Shown here: one piece after another, positions 34,410-47,387 of the stretch
How positions within the stretch are numbered: the stretch's first letter is position 1
How the letters are laid out: the number at the start of each line of letters is the position of its first letter
Assembly: GCA_023853785.1 (NCBI GenBank)
Contig: JAJIRX010000866.1
Coordinates: forward strand, 97,732 to 161,731
Source of the DNA: Psilocybe azurescens
Taxonomy: Eukaryota > Basidiomycota > Agaricomycetes > Agaricales > Agrocybaceae
Reading direction: 5' to 3'
Length of the DNA: 64,000 bases
Position numbers and translations under genes: made by a program
The notes under the pieces: generated by a model
The model's database searches: none
What the model saw: the letters and a program-made list of their open reading frames with translations, nothing else
Told to the model about the DNA's origin: nothing

Positions 34410-36631
34410 ATGGTGAAGACACGACAATCCACTCGCGCGTCCACAGCATCAAACATTCATACAGTCATTGAAACAATAGTTTCAGTCACTGCATCAGAAC
34501 CACCGAAAAAGAGGGCGAAAGTCGTGCAAGCTTCACCGAAATCAGATGAATTGCCAACAGGAAGTGTGTATATCACCAATGGCTAAAAACGGCTTCACTC
34601 ATTCGACTGTAAGTCCATTAGAAATCAAGGAAACGCGAAAACCTAGAGGACAAAAAGGTGAAATTGACCCATCTCAGTTTCTTCCTCGCGTGGAGAGTCA
34701 TTGGAAAGTTGGAGCACACGTATCTGCAGCTGGGGGTGTAGAAAATGCTGTTACCAATGCTGCTTCAATTGGGTAAATTCTATACCGGTTACCTCTTTAT
34801 TATTAGGGAGCACTGACATCCGTTTCGTGAACCAGAGCCAACGCCTTTGCTTTATTTTTAAAATCCCAACGCAATGGGAATCTCCGCCTCTTAACCAAGA
34901 GTGTATTGTTGAGTTTAAGAAGCGGATGAAAGAATATGGGTATGATAACAGGATGGTATTGCCCCATGGAAGTTATCTCATAAACCTCGGCAACCCTGAT
35001 ACGTACGTGCTATAAATTTCGACCATCAGCGTAATGTCGAGGCAGTTAACTCTACATGAACCTGTCTTATCCTCTGCAGTGACAAACGCGAAAAATCATA
35101 CGTCTGTTTTCTGGACGACTTAAAGCGATGCGAAGCTCTTGATCTGGAACTCTATAATTTCCAGTGCGTGCTTGTCATCGGGGGCGGTCAGAGTTTCCTT
35201 TTAAGACCGGTTGAAGTGCACAAAAATGCTTTCTGAACTGTCGCGAAAGAAGCGGATTTGGAAACACCTTTTCGAGCGTGCAGGGGACGTACTGATAGGG
35301 TGATCTCATCCCGAAAACCCCGCTGTGTTAGAAACGAATCAAAATCGCCTACAATCGACCACTCTGACCGTCTCTGTCATATCTTGACGCCTGACCTGAC
35401 CCTCGTCTCAAATAGCCCAGGTTCTACCGTCGGGGAGACCTCCGTAGATACCTCACTCGGTCTGATCGCCGACTGCATCAATCGCGCGCACAAAGAAACA
35501 AATACTGTTATTATCGTCCTTGAAAATATGGTATGCAGAATGCCTTAAAATAATACGATTGAGATCGCTGTTGATCTCATCATGTCTCAAACTCTTTGTG
35601 ACAAGGCTGGAGCCGGCAATATCATTGGCTCGGACTTCGCCCATCTCGCTGGAATAATCAAACTCGTCGATGATAAATCACGCGTCGGCGTGTGCTTGGA
35701 TACATGTAAGCAATTACCTTCGTTTCTAATGTCAAAGTACGATGAATGATGGAGAATGATACGTCGTAGGTCATGCGTTTACTGCTGTAGGTGTTCTATC
35801 TTCAAATTAGACACGCGAGGCATTTATCCTTCGCGTTGTCTAGGGCTACGACATTCGAACGAACGAAGGCTGGAAGTAAGTATGCAATCTCTCGGACCTC
35901 CTCGTCGGCTCCAGATGCTTATCCCTGTTTCGGTCTCGCCCCGCTAGTTCAACTTGCAAGTCACCTCACTTTTCTCTGAGTGATGACAAATGGACTAATC
36001 CTCCCGTTTTTTTCACACAGTAACGAAATTCGACGAACTGGTCGGCCTGAAATATCTTTGCGGCATGCACCTCAACGACTCCAAAACGGGATACAACTCC
36101 AAAAAGACCGACACGAGAACATAGGCTTGTCAGTTCAATTTCAATCCTCGATTCTCGATTTATCAATACGCACTACTCACATTCTAAATTTGCATGCACT
36201 TCTGATACACATCTTATTACCTTTCCTATAGAGGTCACCTCGGACTGCTATCATTTCGCCACATTCTACAAGACCCACGAACTCAAAATATCCCCCTGAT
36301 ACTTGAGACGCCTAGTTTCGAGCAAGCCAAAGAAGTATGGGGCACCGAGATTGCCGTCCTTCAACGCGTTTCGGCCGGTAAGGCCGGAAGACATGACGAC
36401 ACCAGTATGGAGAAGGGGACGGTCAACCTTGACCCTCTCATCGAAGAATTAAAGAAATCTGCTCTGAAAGGAGCTGAGAACGACAAGAAAAGTGCAAGGT
36501 CCAAGGCAGTCGGCAAAGTGGCCAAAGCTGGGAATACGAAGGCGACTGAAAAAGGTTCGAAGCGGAAGAGAAAATTTTCCGGTGACGAGCAAGAAGACTC
36601 AGCAACTGACGGTGAGGAACGGAGTGGGTAA
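34410..36631 (+). CDS. APN1: AP endonuclease, endonuclease IV type (Apn1/Nfo)
   Basis: The N-terminus [11 protein letters not shown] with PPKKRAKVV looks like a nuclear-targeting leader. The catalytic TIM barrel follows with every metal ligand motif of endonuclease [50 protein letters not shown] and LETPSF. The tail is Lys-rich ([14 protein letters not shown]). The enzyme cleaves DNA 5' to abasic sites and trims 3' blocking groups in base-excision repair, using three zinc ions. Introns include one of about 240 bp (35162-35408) and several of 50-150 bp. At least two apparent one-base losses interrupt the frame: AA at 34873-34874 (QRKWESP expected) and A5 at 36101-36105 (SKKDRHE expected); the join into [12 protein letters not shown] at about 36021 is also off. 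All active-site motifs survive, so the gene is probably functional. Confidence 0.82.
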
Positions 36632-37860
36632 TATGACATATCTACATAGCTTGTGGGGCTGCGGCTCTGGGTGAAATTTAGGTTTAAACTTGGGCGCACG
36701 GGTGTGAGAGAGAGACTGTGAGAGTGTGGCGCACCGGATTTGGTCAGATGGTTCTTTTTGGTGAGCGTGTGGCATTTGGGTAGCACTGGGCTTTCGTTGG
36801 GGACAAGTGATGACATGGCTCTCGAGTCCTTCTCATAGCCGACTTTCCCCTCATTCGACATCGCAGTCAAGAAAGCTCATAATCATCGTACGTGCGCATC
36901 ACCCAACTGAGATATCAACCTAAGGTGTTTGCAGTATAGACCGACATCACAGTGACAACTCATTCTTTTGCTCCACTACCACTGCATAAAAACAAACACA
37001 TCGAGATGTGTATGTACCGACGAGGCATTAGTAAGCAACATGACATGAGACCATTGCATTGGTTGTAGCCTTGGAAGCCTGATTGGCCAATCGGTGTGAA
37101 TCTCAGGTAACTGCACGGCAATACACAGCCAGTTGCATATTTAAGTATGTGAGTGATATATCCTTAAAGCCTTTCGGTTACATACGTCGATTGGGCCGTA
37201 GGCATACAGCCTCCCGCATCGTTCTGCCGGGGAAAGGTATCAATGTTGAGGACATCAGCTTCAACCTCACCCTGATCGACAGCGAACTTGTCCAATTTCG
37301 ATCTTGAAATAATCCGATTGGTTGCCCTGATACCCACCTCAAGTCATTCGGCCTCAAGCTGTGATCACCTACTCCGAGGTTATTCTGGGATATTAGCACA
37401 TTCCCCATGTGTTCTGATGAGTATGATTGTAGCTGCCACCTGCCACCATAGGGGCTCAGAGACTGTCAGTTACCCAAGATACGAGTAAGCATTACAGACT
37501 CCAAAGCTCTCGAGACACTAGGAAGGTAGCGTTCATTTACATTAGACACTCATTTTTTAAGATTACATACTTTGCATACAAAAATGCGAAAGTCAAGGAA
37601 CGCCTGCTGCACCTCACCCCCAAACAATATCGAGGTTATTCTAAATGGCTCGGATGTTTTCAATATACGCAAGTTATGATTAGCTCGTCAGTTGCGAGGG
37701 AGGGCGATCCGAGTACAACTCTAATTTTAACCTGCGTTACTGCCATACATGGATACTGTGGTCTGTTCATGGTCGTGTGGTGATAACTTTTGGAAGAAAA
37801 ATAACCGCAGCTACCAAAGATGGTGACCTATAAGAGCTGTCATTCCATTGATACATTTCC
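36632..37860. other. Intergenic, no supported gene
   Basis: 1.2 kb downstream of the AP endonuclease. Only short frames without family resemblance or intron structure. The 36361-36870 opposite-strand frame is a shadow of the AP endonuclease C-terminus. Confidence 0.4.
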
Positions 37861-39023
37861 TTGGCCCTGTCATGCCCTCCTGGTGAAAATTTTGAACCCT
37901 GTGGAATGCCCCAGTGCCACCCTCGTCCCAGATCATTGACGGCTGGGACGTACATACAAGACCATCCTCTATCGCAACTCAACGTTGTTTCTGCTCCTCC
38001 GCAGGTTTTTCTGGCTGGACCTACCACAACTGTTCGCGAGTCCGTTCATTTGTCCGATATGGAAGCCGGGTTAAGTCCAATGACAGCTTTACTGCAAGCA
38101 CCTCCACGGTAAGTTATCTGTTATAAAGTACAGCTGGAGAGTACGACTTATTGACGAGTATAATATAGTGAAGACCTAGAGGCTTCTAGGCCGACCTGGA
38201 TAGTCGGCGTCGGACGATATCTTTTAGTGCTCTTTGCATGATATACACGCTGGGCATATATCGCATTTTCTATGTCCAATTCTGTTTCAAAGGTGGAACA
38301 GGTACAATAGGACATAACAGTGGGGCATTTGACTCGAACTACGCCCAGTGGGCGAAGGTTTTGCGGAGGATGGTCGCGATCTGGAGACTAGCGCGCTTGG
38401 GGTGCGCGGTGCTGTTACCGTGAGTAAAAGTAAATCACAGTCGTTCACACGCACTCTAATTTTGAAGCGGTCCATGCATTGAATTAGCCTCTCTATCACC
38501 CTATTGCAGATTGACGGTGTCGTCAATACTGTACTATCTCGAACGTGTACTATCTCAACCGCGGTGTTTGCTGCTGCGGGGCTGATAAGTAGTGGAGTCT
38601 ACCTCTTTCTGAGAAATGAGCTTATCAATAATAAGAACAAGACTCGATGGATACAGGTACGTTGGCATGTGTGACTGATGGGATCCATTACTCATTCTCT
38701 GTGTTCTCAAAAGGCTTCCCAGGTGGAAACATCGTATAGCATTCAGTCAATTGAATTTTGGACGTACTTAGCTCTGCCAGTTGCATCAATGATTTGGTAG
38801 GTTTTTATGATTTGAATAAGTGATGAAGCTCTTAGTAACCAACCTCTCAGGGGGGATTTTGACTTGCGTAATCACCGTAGTCTGCATCGCATGGACGCAC
38901 CACAGCGACGATATGGAAGAGCCCGAAAGCGCGTTTATATCTAGCGCGGTGTTCATCACGTCGTTGATTGTCATCACACTCGTTTATGTTTACAAGGCGG
39001 CTGGGATGGCTATTTGGCCATAA
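37861..39023 (+). CDS. Orphan membrane protein, Agaricomycete family
   Basis: An N-terminal hydrophilic part ends DMEAGLSPMTALLQAPPR at an intron donor. Then come IYTLGIYRIFYVQFCFKGGT, RRMVAIWRLARLGCAVLL, TAVFAAAGLISSGVYLFLRN, EFWTYLALPVASMIW and GILTCVITVVCIAWTHHSDD, and the last helix LIVITLVYVYKAAGMAIWP-stop. Four or so transmembrane segments, cut by short introns (for example 38419-38510, 38657-38712, 38798-38850). The pattern matches a widespread uncharacterised mushroom membrane family. The frame shifts by one base at about 38236-38240, near 38563 and in a G5 run at 38851-38855, so either the gene is decaying or the consensus is imperfect. The start is tentative. Confidence 0.45.
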
Positions 39024-41395
39024 AATATAATTAGTCCGGACCTCGGATAGAACGTGAGAGCTGCAAAATAGATGATATATACTCGGATCCCTCATTGTAT
39101 TAGTAGCTTTATGCATCATATACTCACTATATTCATTTGAACTCGATAATGAATCGATGTAGGGATGTCCTATATTAGGTCTATTAATAATATCATTCAG
39201 GGACAAACTTTAGGATCACAAATACATAGCCAATGCAGCATTCCAAGACATGGAAGATGCGTTGGGGTGATCTTCAACCCTGCATCATTTTAAATTTATT
39301 GTCATTTTTGCTAGGAGAATAATACGGAGCCACTTGCAGAGTGAAACAGACAGGCTTTAATGCATTATCATTAATCGATATTTTCTCTACTCATGATCAA
39401 TATTGAATAAAATACATTTATCCCTCAGAAGAGCCAGAAAGCCTGAAGACCGCCGTTGTGAATCGTAGTGGTCGTTAGACTAGGTAGAGTGCTCACTTCT
39501 GCTGGCGATGTCCATTGGGTCCCTCGGTCACCTCTTTGTCTCCGTAAATGAGACTTAAATGTCAGACCATATTCTGCAAGATGCGACCATCCTACGCCGT
39601 TATTTGACTCTGAAGATTACTTTCATTAGAATGGGTGCCATACACGTCGCGTGCGTCGTGCCAAGTTTAATCATACACGTGACGGAGCGCGTCGAACGTT
39701 TAAATCTCCGACGCGTGACGCCAATGTCGAGGAAAAGGGTGAACAGGGCTTAAGGTCCTTTATCATGTCGGTATGATCTAATTACAAGCTCCTCTATTAG
39801 AAGACAGGTTTTATATTTGTCAGACATTGATTTCAGTACGAATTTAACGGTGTCTTCATTTCAGGCTATTTCGATTCCAGGGGCATCAGTGTGGCGCACT
39901 ATGTATGCAAATTACAGCACAAGCGAGGCGATCGGAGGCGAACGGCTGTGCGAGCGCATTGGGCTGATCGATTCGAACACATGGAGACACATGGTCGGCC
40001 CAGTCGTTTGTCGGTTAAGATTGCTAACAACACCTCTGAAATATACAGGGCTAATCATACGCGAAAATCATCTAAACCTTTTTATATGTGTGAGATATTG
40101 GAATTATAGGTGCATATATACGGCGTTTTTTAGTATGGGCCATCTCTATCTGGACCCTAACGACCTTGAATGCGCGCTGACGACTGTTAATAATTTCTGA
40201 TGCCTTTGGAACATAGGATTCAGTAGCCCTACGCCGCCAGCAGGCTCTTTTGTCAAGCTTACTGAACCTTATATATGCGCGATTTACAGAGTATACGCGC
40301 ATATATGCGCATTACATCTGGAACAAGACCCAAGCGGTGATAGTCGATCGTGGTTCCCGAGCGTGGGCGCTGTCCGACCTCGATCTTGGGCTCATACTAA
40401 TAGAACCGTCACTCTAGGGTTCGTTTATGGAACATAACAATAGCTCAGATTGCGTAAATCGTGTAATCCACCCTTCCCAGGACTGCATAATCGATTCCAG
40501 TTATCAGCGACCCAGTTATTAAACAACAAGGATCGCCATTTGCAGCAAATGATCATCACTGATACACATGCTGTCGGCCAAAGGAACTTTTGGTCGATAT
40601 CTTCCTTTTCCCACCACACCGCTGGATAATGCGACAAATGTTCCTTGACCGAGCACATCCAAGATTCCAATAAGAACCAACTACAACAATCTGGCAAACT
40701 GCCCATGCTCCTCGTTATGTGTGATCGATATGGTGCTTGGCCGATATGTATTCACCGATTTGCGTTATACTTCTCGTGCAGCTAATAACTTGAACCTGTA
40801 TAGCGTGATGAGACATTTGCTTGGATTTTGTGATATTGAAAGTTCTCCAAATCCGCGGTATGAATACAACATAAAGCAATCATTGAAAACACATCCTCGG
40901 TAGCCAATTATGTTCGAAAACGAGGCTGTAGCTGACATGCTCTGACATGTTATTTTCAGTGGGATTCAGCGGACATCTTTTAGCTCCTGCCCGAATCCCT
41001 TGCGTCGGGTTTGCCCGAATACCGCGCGAAATATTTGTGCTGTGTGCGTGTCAGGTATTCGTAAAATAAAGCTTGTATCATCCTTTGATTTCATTAATAA
41101 CAGTTACAACAGGAGAATAGGAGCGGTCGGCGCTAACGGCACGGAGATGTGCCGGGTACAGCCGGGTCTGGACCAGCCGAGACTTTGGGTCTTTGAGATG
41201 GGCTGGAACTCGTAGATGGGCGAGACTTTGAGGATGGGTGAGAATAACGAGGAAAGAGGAGGGGTTATGAGGGCTGTCGAGCTCTCGACCTTGTCCACCA
41301 ACTATCCCCCGGTTGCATCGACACACGGACGCGCGCTGTCTCTTTGGAGCCACAAATTCGTGCATAAAAGCGGTGCTGCACGGGCAACCCGACCG
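39024..41395. other. Intergenic, no supported gene
   Basis: 2.4 kb upstream of the SKN7 gene. AT-rich, with scattered short frames (39559-39753, 39817-40200, 40425-40706 on minus) that match nothing I recognise. It holds a 14-bp perfect palindrome at 40297-40310. Part of it must be the SKN7 promoter; an in-frame ATG at 41216 could extend that protein by 60 codons. Confidence 0.4.
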
Positions 41396-44300
41396 ATGGA
41401 TCAGATCCAAAATAATCAACATCACCCGAATCATTCCACAAATTCAAACGACAATTCCTCATCCAGTTCTCCATCCACGCGCCAGAGGCAGCTTCAGTTC
41501 CAGCTTCAGCAGCAGCGCCTTCTCGTCCAGCAGCAGCAGCAGCAGCTCTACAGCCTTCTTCCGCCGCAAATTTCCCAGGGTCAGGTCCATAACCATAACC
41601 ACAATACAACGACGGCTTCGTCGTCTTCGTCGTATTCCCCTCACGCTCTCCTGCCCCCTATTGCAGGTCCTTCCGGATCGTACTCCGCCGAAGAGTTGAC
41701 CTCGCCTACACACACTACACCACCTACGTCTGCGTCTGCGACGGGGATTTTACCTGCCGGTTGGCCGAACCATCGTCGTACATCGAGCTCGAGAGACGAG
41801 CTTCATCCGTCGCGGCAACAGCAGCAGCAGCAACAACATTACGAGCAGGAGCAATATCAATATCAACATCAGCAGCAGCAAGAACAGCATCACAAGTTGC
41901 GACGCGATCAGCAGCAACAACAACAACAACGCCAATTCAAACGAGAGAGGGAAGAGCCGATGGCCTACAATAAAGACGAGAAAAGTAGCGTAGGAGCAAG
42001 CGGCTCCTCAGCTCCACAGCAGCCTCCCACCCGAGGCGCAGAAGATGCTATGCCATCCACCAGTGATTTTGTAAAAAAGCTTTACAAGTGAATTCCGCGT
42101 CTTTTTTTTCGACTTTGTATCGCTGACACATCTTTGGTAGGATGCTCGAAGACCCTAATTTCCAGTCAGTTGTATGCTGGGGTCCATTGGGAGATTGCTT
42201 TGTCGTCAAGGTCTGTTCCTATTTGAAATACCTGCAATCTCATTGGCTTACGTCGTATTTTGCAAGGACATGAACGAATTCACAAAGTCCATCCTCCCGC
42301 GGATGTTTAAACACTCGAATTTCGCGTCGTTCGTGCGGCAGTTGAACAAGTACGACTTTCATAAAGTGAAGAACACCGATGATAACCAGTTTGGCGAACA
42401 CGTGGGTATTTCCCGCTTCAATCCGTTTAGAGCTCAGATATTCATTGTTATCCGTTCCAAATTACCGTCCTCTCATGCAGAGCTGGACGTTCCGACATCC
42501 TGACTTTCACGCCGACAGACGGGACGCGCTCGAGAATATCAAGCGCAAAGTCCCCGCACAGCGCAAACCTACTGCGCAGCAAAACTCTATATCCGCCACT
42601 GGTGCTCTCCCCTCCCACCAACCTGGGTCATCTGCGTACGGTGCCCAGCCCCTTTCCTCATCTTCTCACCCATACCCCTCTCCTCTGAGCACCACCATCG
42701 CTCCGAATCCCCCTCTTCCTCAGCGACTCAGAGTCAGCTGAAAGCCGAGATCCAGCGCCTAAAAGACGAAGGCGAGGACCTGCGTGGCAGGATCAGGAAT
42801 TTGGAGCGCAATTATGAGAACGTCCTCGTGGAGATGGTCGGCTTCCAGAGAGGGATGGCGCAGCAGGATGGGTTGATGCAGAGCTTGATCGCGTATTTCT
42901 TGGGGAGTGAGAGTGGTGAGTAGTGGATTCTTTCTTTCTTCTTTCTTCTTGGGTGTTGCTGTTGGCGCTTCTCTCTTCTGTTTTTGGTTCTTTTTCTACG
43001 GTTTTTGGTCTCATCTCGACCTCTGAGTGAATGCTATTAAGTTCGGGAACGAAAATACAAATCGTAAGGGCTTGGGTGTGCTGGCGTCTTTCCTTCCTTC
43101 CCTTCTTATTTTTGTTTTTGTTCTTTTGGTTTCTCGAAAAATCGAACTGTGTTCCCATTCATCTTTTGCGTCTCCTTGCATATGCAAATCACACAACATT
43201 GCCGCATTTTGTGCCCACGATCTCCGCATTTTTGTTTTTTCCTTCCTGCGCGTTCCGTCGTGGCGTGGCAGGCCCCTTTGATGTGCCTTCCCTTCCTCCC
43301 TTGCCGCAGGACTTCTATTTATTGCGTCGATCTAGACCCCATCCAATCTTCCCTTCTCTTCCATAGTTCAGAAAAGTATCTTAATAAGTTTACCGAGGCT
43401 TATTATATTATTTCCCCCTTCGTCCTTTCTTCTTTTCTTCTCGGGACCTTGACACCCCATTTCTTCAATTCGAGATGGGTCTCGGCTCTGCATTCTACGT
43501 GCATTCTTGGGTCTAGTCCCGCCCAGATTCATTCTTTTATCGTAATGTAGTGGCCCACCCTTTCCCTATCCATTTGTGGGGTTTATTTATTTCTAATGAC
43601 GCATCGAGACAAAGACACCCCATATTCTGTCAATACACCCAAGCCCATCGTTCCCTGAATTAAATTATATTCATGGAAAACCCGCGGAAGACAGACAGAC
43701 GCGGTTGTTGGAATTATCTGGATGGATAACGCCGGCTAAACATGCCTGGCCTGGCCTGCGTGTCTGTAGTCTGCGTGTCTGCGTGAATTCGATTTCCCCT
43801 GTCTGGGTGTTTGCGTTGAGTGGAATGCACACCCGTTCCCCATTCCCATTTTCGTGTTTCGTTTTCGTTTTCTTCGTCTAGTACCGGGACACTGAACTGA
43901 CCGCTATGCTCCTCCTTTCTTCTACTAGGGAAACTGAAGGCGTCGACGTCAACGTCGAATCCGAACGCGAATGTGCAGTCGCCCGCGATGGCAGCCACGG
44001 CGTCGCCTAGCGCCCAGATATACTCGACGAGTCCGGGTGCAGGCGCAGGCGCAGGGTCGACCTCGGGCTCGATAAAAGCTACGGCACACCAACTGCTCAA
44101 GCAGCAGATCCAAGCACACCTCCAGAATCAGCAGCAGAACAACCCGGCGGTTCTCCAGGCTGCTAGGGGCGGCCAGTCCCAGACGCAACCGCAGGCTGCG
44201 CAGGCGCTCCAGGCGCAGTTGCGCGAGAGCCAGAGGCGGTATGCGGCGAGCAGTAGTGGTGCTGAAAATGGACAGTCGTCGTCGTCAGTGGGGGACCAGC

Positions 44301-46515
44301 AGCAGCAGCAAGCTCAGTATGCGATTCCGCCAGACGATGGCGTCAGATCGAGGCAGCCGTCGGGCGGGTATAATTTTGCTCAGGGTGGCGGGGAAGACGA
44401 CGGCAGGACGTGGACCGGTGCCGAGTACGGGCGTACACAGCAGCAGCAGTCCCAAGCACAATCACACCAACGGGAGCCGCAGTCTAGTCTGCAGCACGGT
44501 CACGGCCAGCAGCAGCAGGTGTCGCCGCCTCAAAAGTTCAATCGCGCTGATGCGCTCGCCCAGATCCGCGAGATGCACCGCGAGCGGCTGAGTCATGGCG
44601 GGTGGGCGCCGCAGGCTCGGGGGCGTGGGTGTACTCGATCGTGTGGAGAGAGGGAAGTATGGAGAGCATGAGCGCGATGGTGTACGTGAGCAGCAGCAGC
44701 AATTCGGCGTGGATTACAATAGTGAGAGGGAGAAAGGCTTGGTGGGAGGTGGCAGTGGCAGCTCCCGGCGAATGAGCGAGGATGCGTCGATGGAGGGGAC
44801 TGACCGGCGCGATTTTGTGGTTGGCGGTGGCGATATGCCTGGGGGTGACTCGGAACGGAGGCGGAGGAGAAGCGATAGCTCGGCTTTCTTTAGGACCAGC
44901 GGCGGGGAGATGGAGATGGGGGATCAAGGAGACAGTGAGAGGGACCTATCGCCAGAAGAATATGTAATGCCTTCACCCAATGCTGCGCAGCAGCGGAATC
45001 AGCCTCTACGGTCTTCGGATTTATTACAGGACGAACGGGAAAATAGCCAGCAACAGCAGCAGCAACAGCAACAGTCGTCTTCTTCCTCGCCGAATACATG
45101 GAACAAGATGATGCCGGCGTCGTTCAACCTCGGTTCCATCTCAGGATTCAACGGCCCCAACCTCGAAGCCACGGAAGCCGATCTGGCGCGCGAAGGACTG
45201 CAGGTGTACACCGTCGGACATCTGCTGCCGCGGAACGCGTACTCAGAAGACGCCCAGGGCAACTGGAGCTTCAATCCCAGCAGCATCACTATGGGTGGGA
45301 TGCTTGGAGGGCTGGGCGCCGGCGGTGGCATCGAAGAGGGGAGTTCGGAGGTGGGATTCGCCAATGCAGAAAATGGCGCAGAGGAGACGGTGCGACCGAC
45401 GCTGCCCGGTTCAATGGGCGCTGGCTCCTCTGGTCAGGGACCGGACACGGATAGTGGCACCCCTGCTGAGTCTCAGAAGATACGCGTCCGGCGGTCGACG
45501 TTCGTCCCCGGGTGGGCTGTCCCACCGCGCGTTCTCCTTGTCGACGACGATGCGGTCAGCCGGAAGCTGAGCAGCAAATTTTGAAGGTGTTCGGGTGCAC
45601 GATCGACGTTGCCGTCGATGGTATTGGGGCCGTGAACAAGATGAATTTGGAGAAGTATGATCTGGTGTTGATGGTATGTGATTTGATACGTTGCTTTTTC
45701 GTGGCCTGCTTTTGGGCTTTGATGGATATGGTACTCATTTTGTTTGTTTAATAGGATATCGTGATGCCTAAGCTTGATGGTGTATCGGCGACCAATCTTA
45801 TTCGCAAGTTCGACAAGGGCACGCCTATTATCTCGATGACGAGTAACTCGAAGCCGAACGAAATCATGACCTACTATTCGTCTGGCATGAACGACATACT
45901 TCCGAAACCGTTCACTAAAAAGGGTTTGTTGGACATGCTCGAGGTTCGCTATATTACTTCTGCTTTTCCCCTTCATTCGTTGACTGACTATTTTACTAGA
46001 AACATCTCATGCATCTCAAAGTCATCCAACAAATGTCCAAAATTCCACGATCGGTCGGCGTACCACCTCTTTCGGACGCCAACTTCGAGCAGGCGCTAAC
46101 AACGTCTGCTAACAATCTCTTCATGCTCCAACAGCAGGGAGGCTCCCCTTCCAATTCTCTTACCCCGTCTTTCACCCCGCATTCTTCTTCAATCAACAAT
46201 AACAGTGGTCCAGACTCTAGTGGTGCGCTATCTGCGCCCTCGCCATTCAATTTCCAGTTCTTCGGCGATGGGTCCGATGATGACGCCCAGATCAACCCTC
46301 TAGCGGGTATGGGCCTCAGCGATGAGCAGTATAGTATCATTCTGCAGAATATCGTCAATGGCGATGGGTTCATGGGCATGATGGAGTCGATGGGCGGTAG
46401 TAATCCCGGCTCGGATCCGATGTCTTTAACGTCCGGTATGGGAGAAAAGAGGCCGCTCGATGATCCGGAAGATGAACGAGATGGAAAGCGGAGCAGGTTC
46501 GAAGTCATCGAGTGA
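41396..46515 (+). CDS. SKN7: HSF-type response regulator transcription factor (Skn7/Prr1)
   Basis: A fusion of heat-shock-factor DNA-binding domain, coiled coil and receiver domain, about 1,260 residues. Order: a polyQ/Ser leader from [13 protein letters not shown]; the HSF domain ([61 protein letters not shown]); the coiled coil [20 protein letters not shown]; a 1,013-bp intron (42916-43928); a long Gln/Ser/Gly-rich region; and the receiver. The receiver has acidic pocket [16 protein letters not shown], phosphoacceptor aspartate in [12 protein letters not shown], switch SMTSN and lysine LPKPFTKKG. It is the nuclear end of the osmotic and oxidative stress phosphorelay. One-base shifts are needed near 42640-42700, at 44597-44610 and at the T4 run 45579-45582, where the family reads [16 protein letters not shown]. 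An alternative in-frame start is at 41216. Confidence 0.88.
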
Positions 46516-47387
46516 AGTTATCTCGTTCTCGTTCTCGTTCTCTCGCACTCTCACACGCAAATACAAATACGCAAAACCCCTCCTATAATCAACTGTATCT
46601 TCCCTATCCTCCACCTCCTCTCATATTGCCTATTTCCTTATTACCCCGGCCACAGCGCTCTCATCCCTTCGGCGGACGTCGGCCCATTACCCACAATCTA
46701 CATATAGCCAAATCATCTCTCATCCTGTCGGTCAAGGTCTCAACAACTAGAAGTTCTTTCTCATTCTCAATCCTGGTGTTTATGTTGCCCTTACATGTCC
46801 TTACCATTCTTCGTCTCAGCAATACCTACTATCCTTCAAAGCTTCACCGTTCACCCACCTTTCTGGTTCGACAAATTCGGGTTTTCTCTCGCGCATCTGA
46901 TTATACTTACATCGTGATATACCAATCCATGCCCCAACATTTCTGTCTCTCTGTCTCGTTCTCGTTGCCTTTCTTGCAATTACTTGGGCTTATCAATCGT
47001 ATTGTATTTTTTTCTTTGTATACTTACATCAGATGTATCGCAGTAGTAACTATGAGGTTGTACATGGAATGGTGTGTCAGCGACGAGGGCGAAAAAACGG
47101 ACGCACGCTGTAGCGGTCGCACAGATACTCGGTCCTATTCCTGCTTGCTTTCATGGAGCTCCTTGGGAGCCCCTGAAGATTCTGTTTCTTTGTTTTCTGT
47201 CAGTGCCGGATTCCGGAGAATCGATAAATTACATAACACGCTGAAACTTGACTCTTTGAAACTTGAACCAAAACCCCCAGGAACCAACCACGCACTTTTA
47301 CCAGGCAAAGCCACCAATTGGTATTATTTTTCAAGTGATTCACAAAAGCGCACCGATACTGACATCTCGCCAGCGAACAGCTCAAGC
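46516..47387. other. SKN7 3' flank and intergenic region
   Basis: Directly after the SKN7 stop. Pyrimidine-rich, low complexity (repeated ctcgttctcgttctc). A frame stays open from 46512 into the F-box gene, but its first 290 codons lack any domain and look like untranslated sequence. Confidence 0.4.

Noticed and set aside
41459..41973. Opposite-strand and shifted frames rich in Leu, Ser or Ala over the SKN7 leader
   Set aside because: They are by-products of CAG/CAA triplet runs, which read open in several frames.
41000..45075. CRISPR-like or satellite array suggested by CAG repeats
   Set aside because: These are coding triplet repeats for polyglutamine, without spacers.
46512..47387. Long plus-strand open frame preceding the F-box segment
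   Set aside because: Low-complexity, no domain, begins at the SKN7 stop; the F-box protein more plausibly starts at the ATG at 47388.
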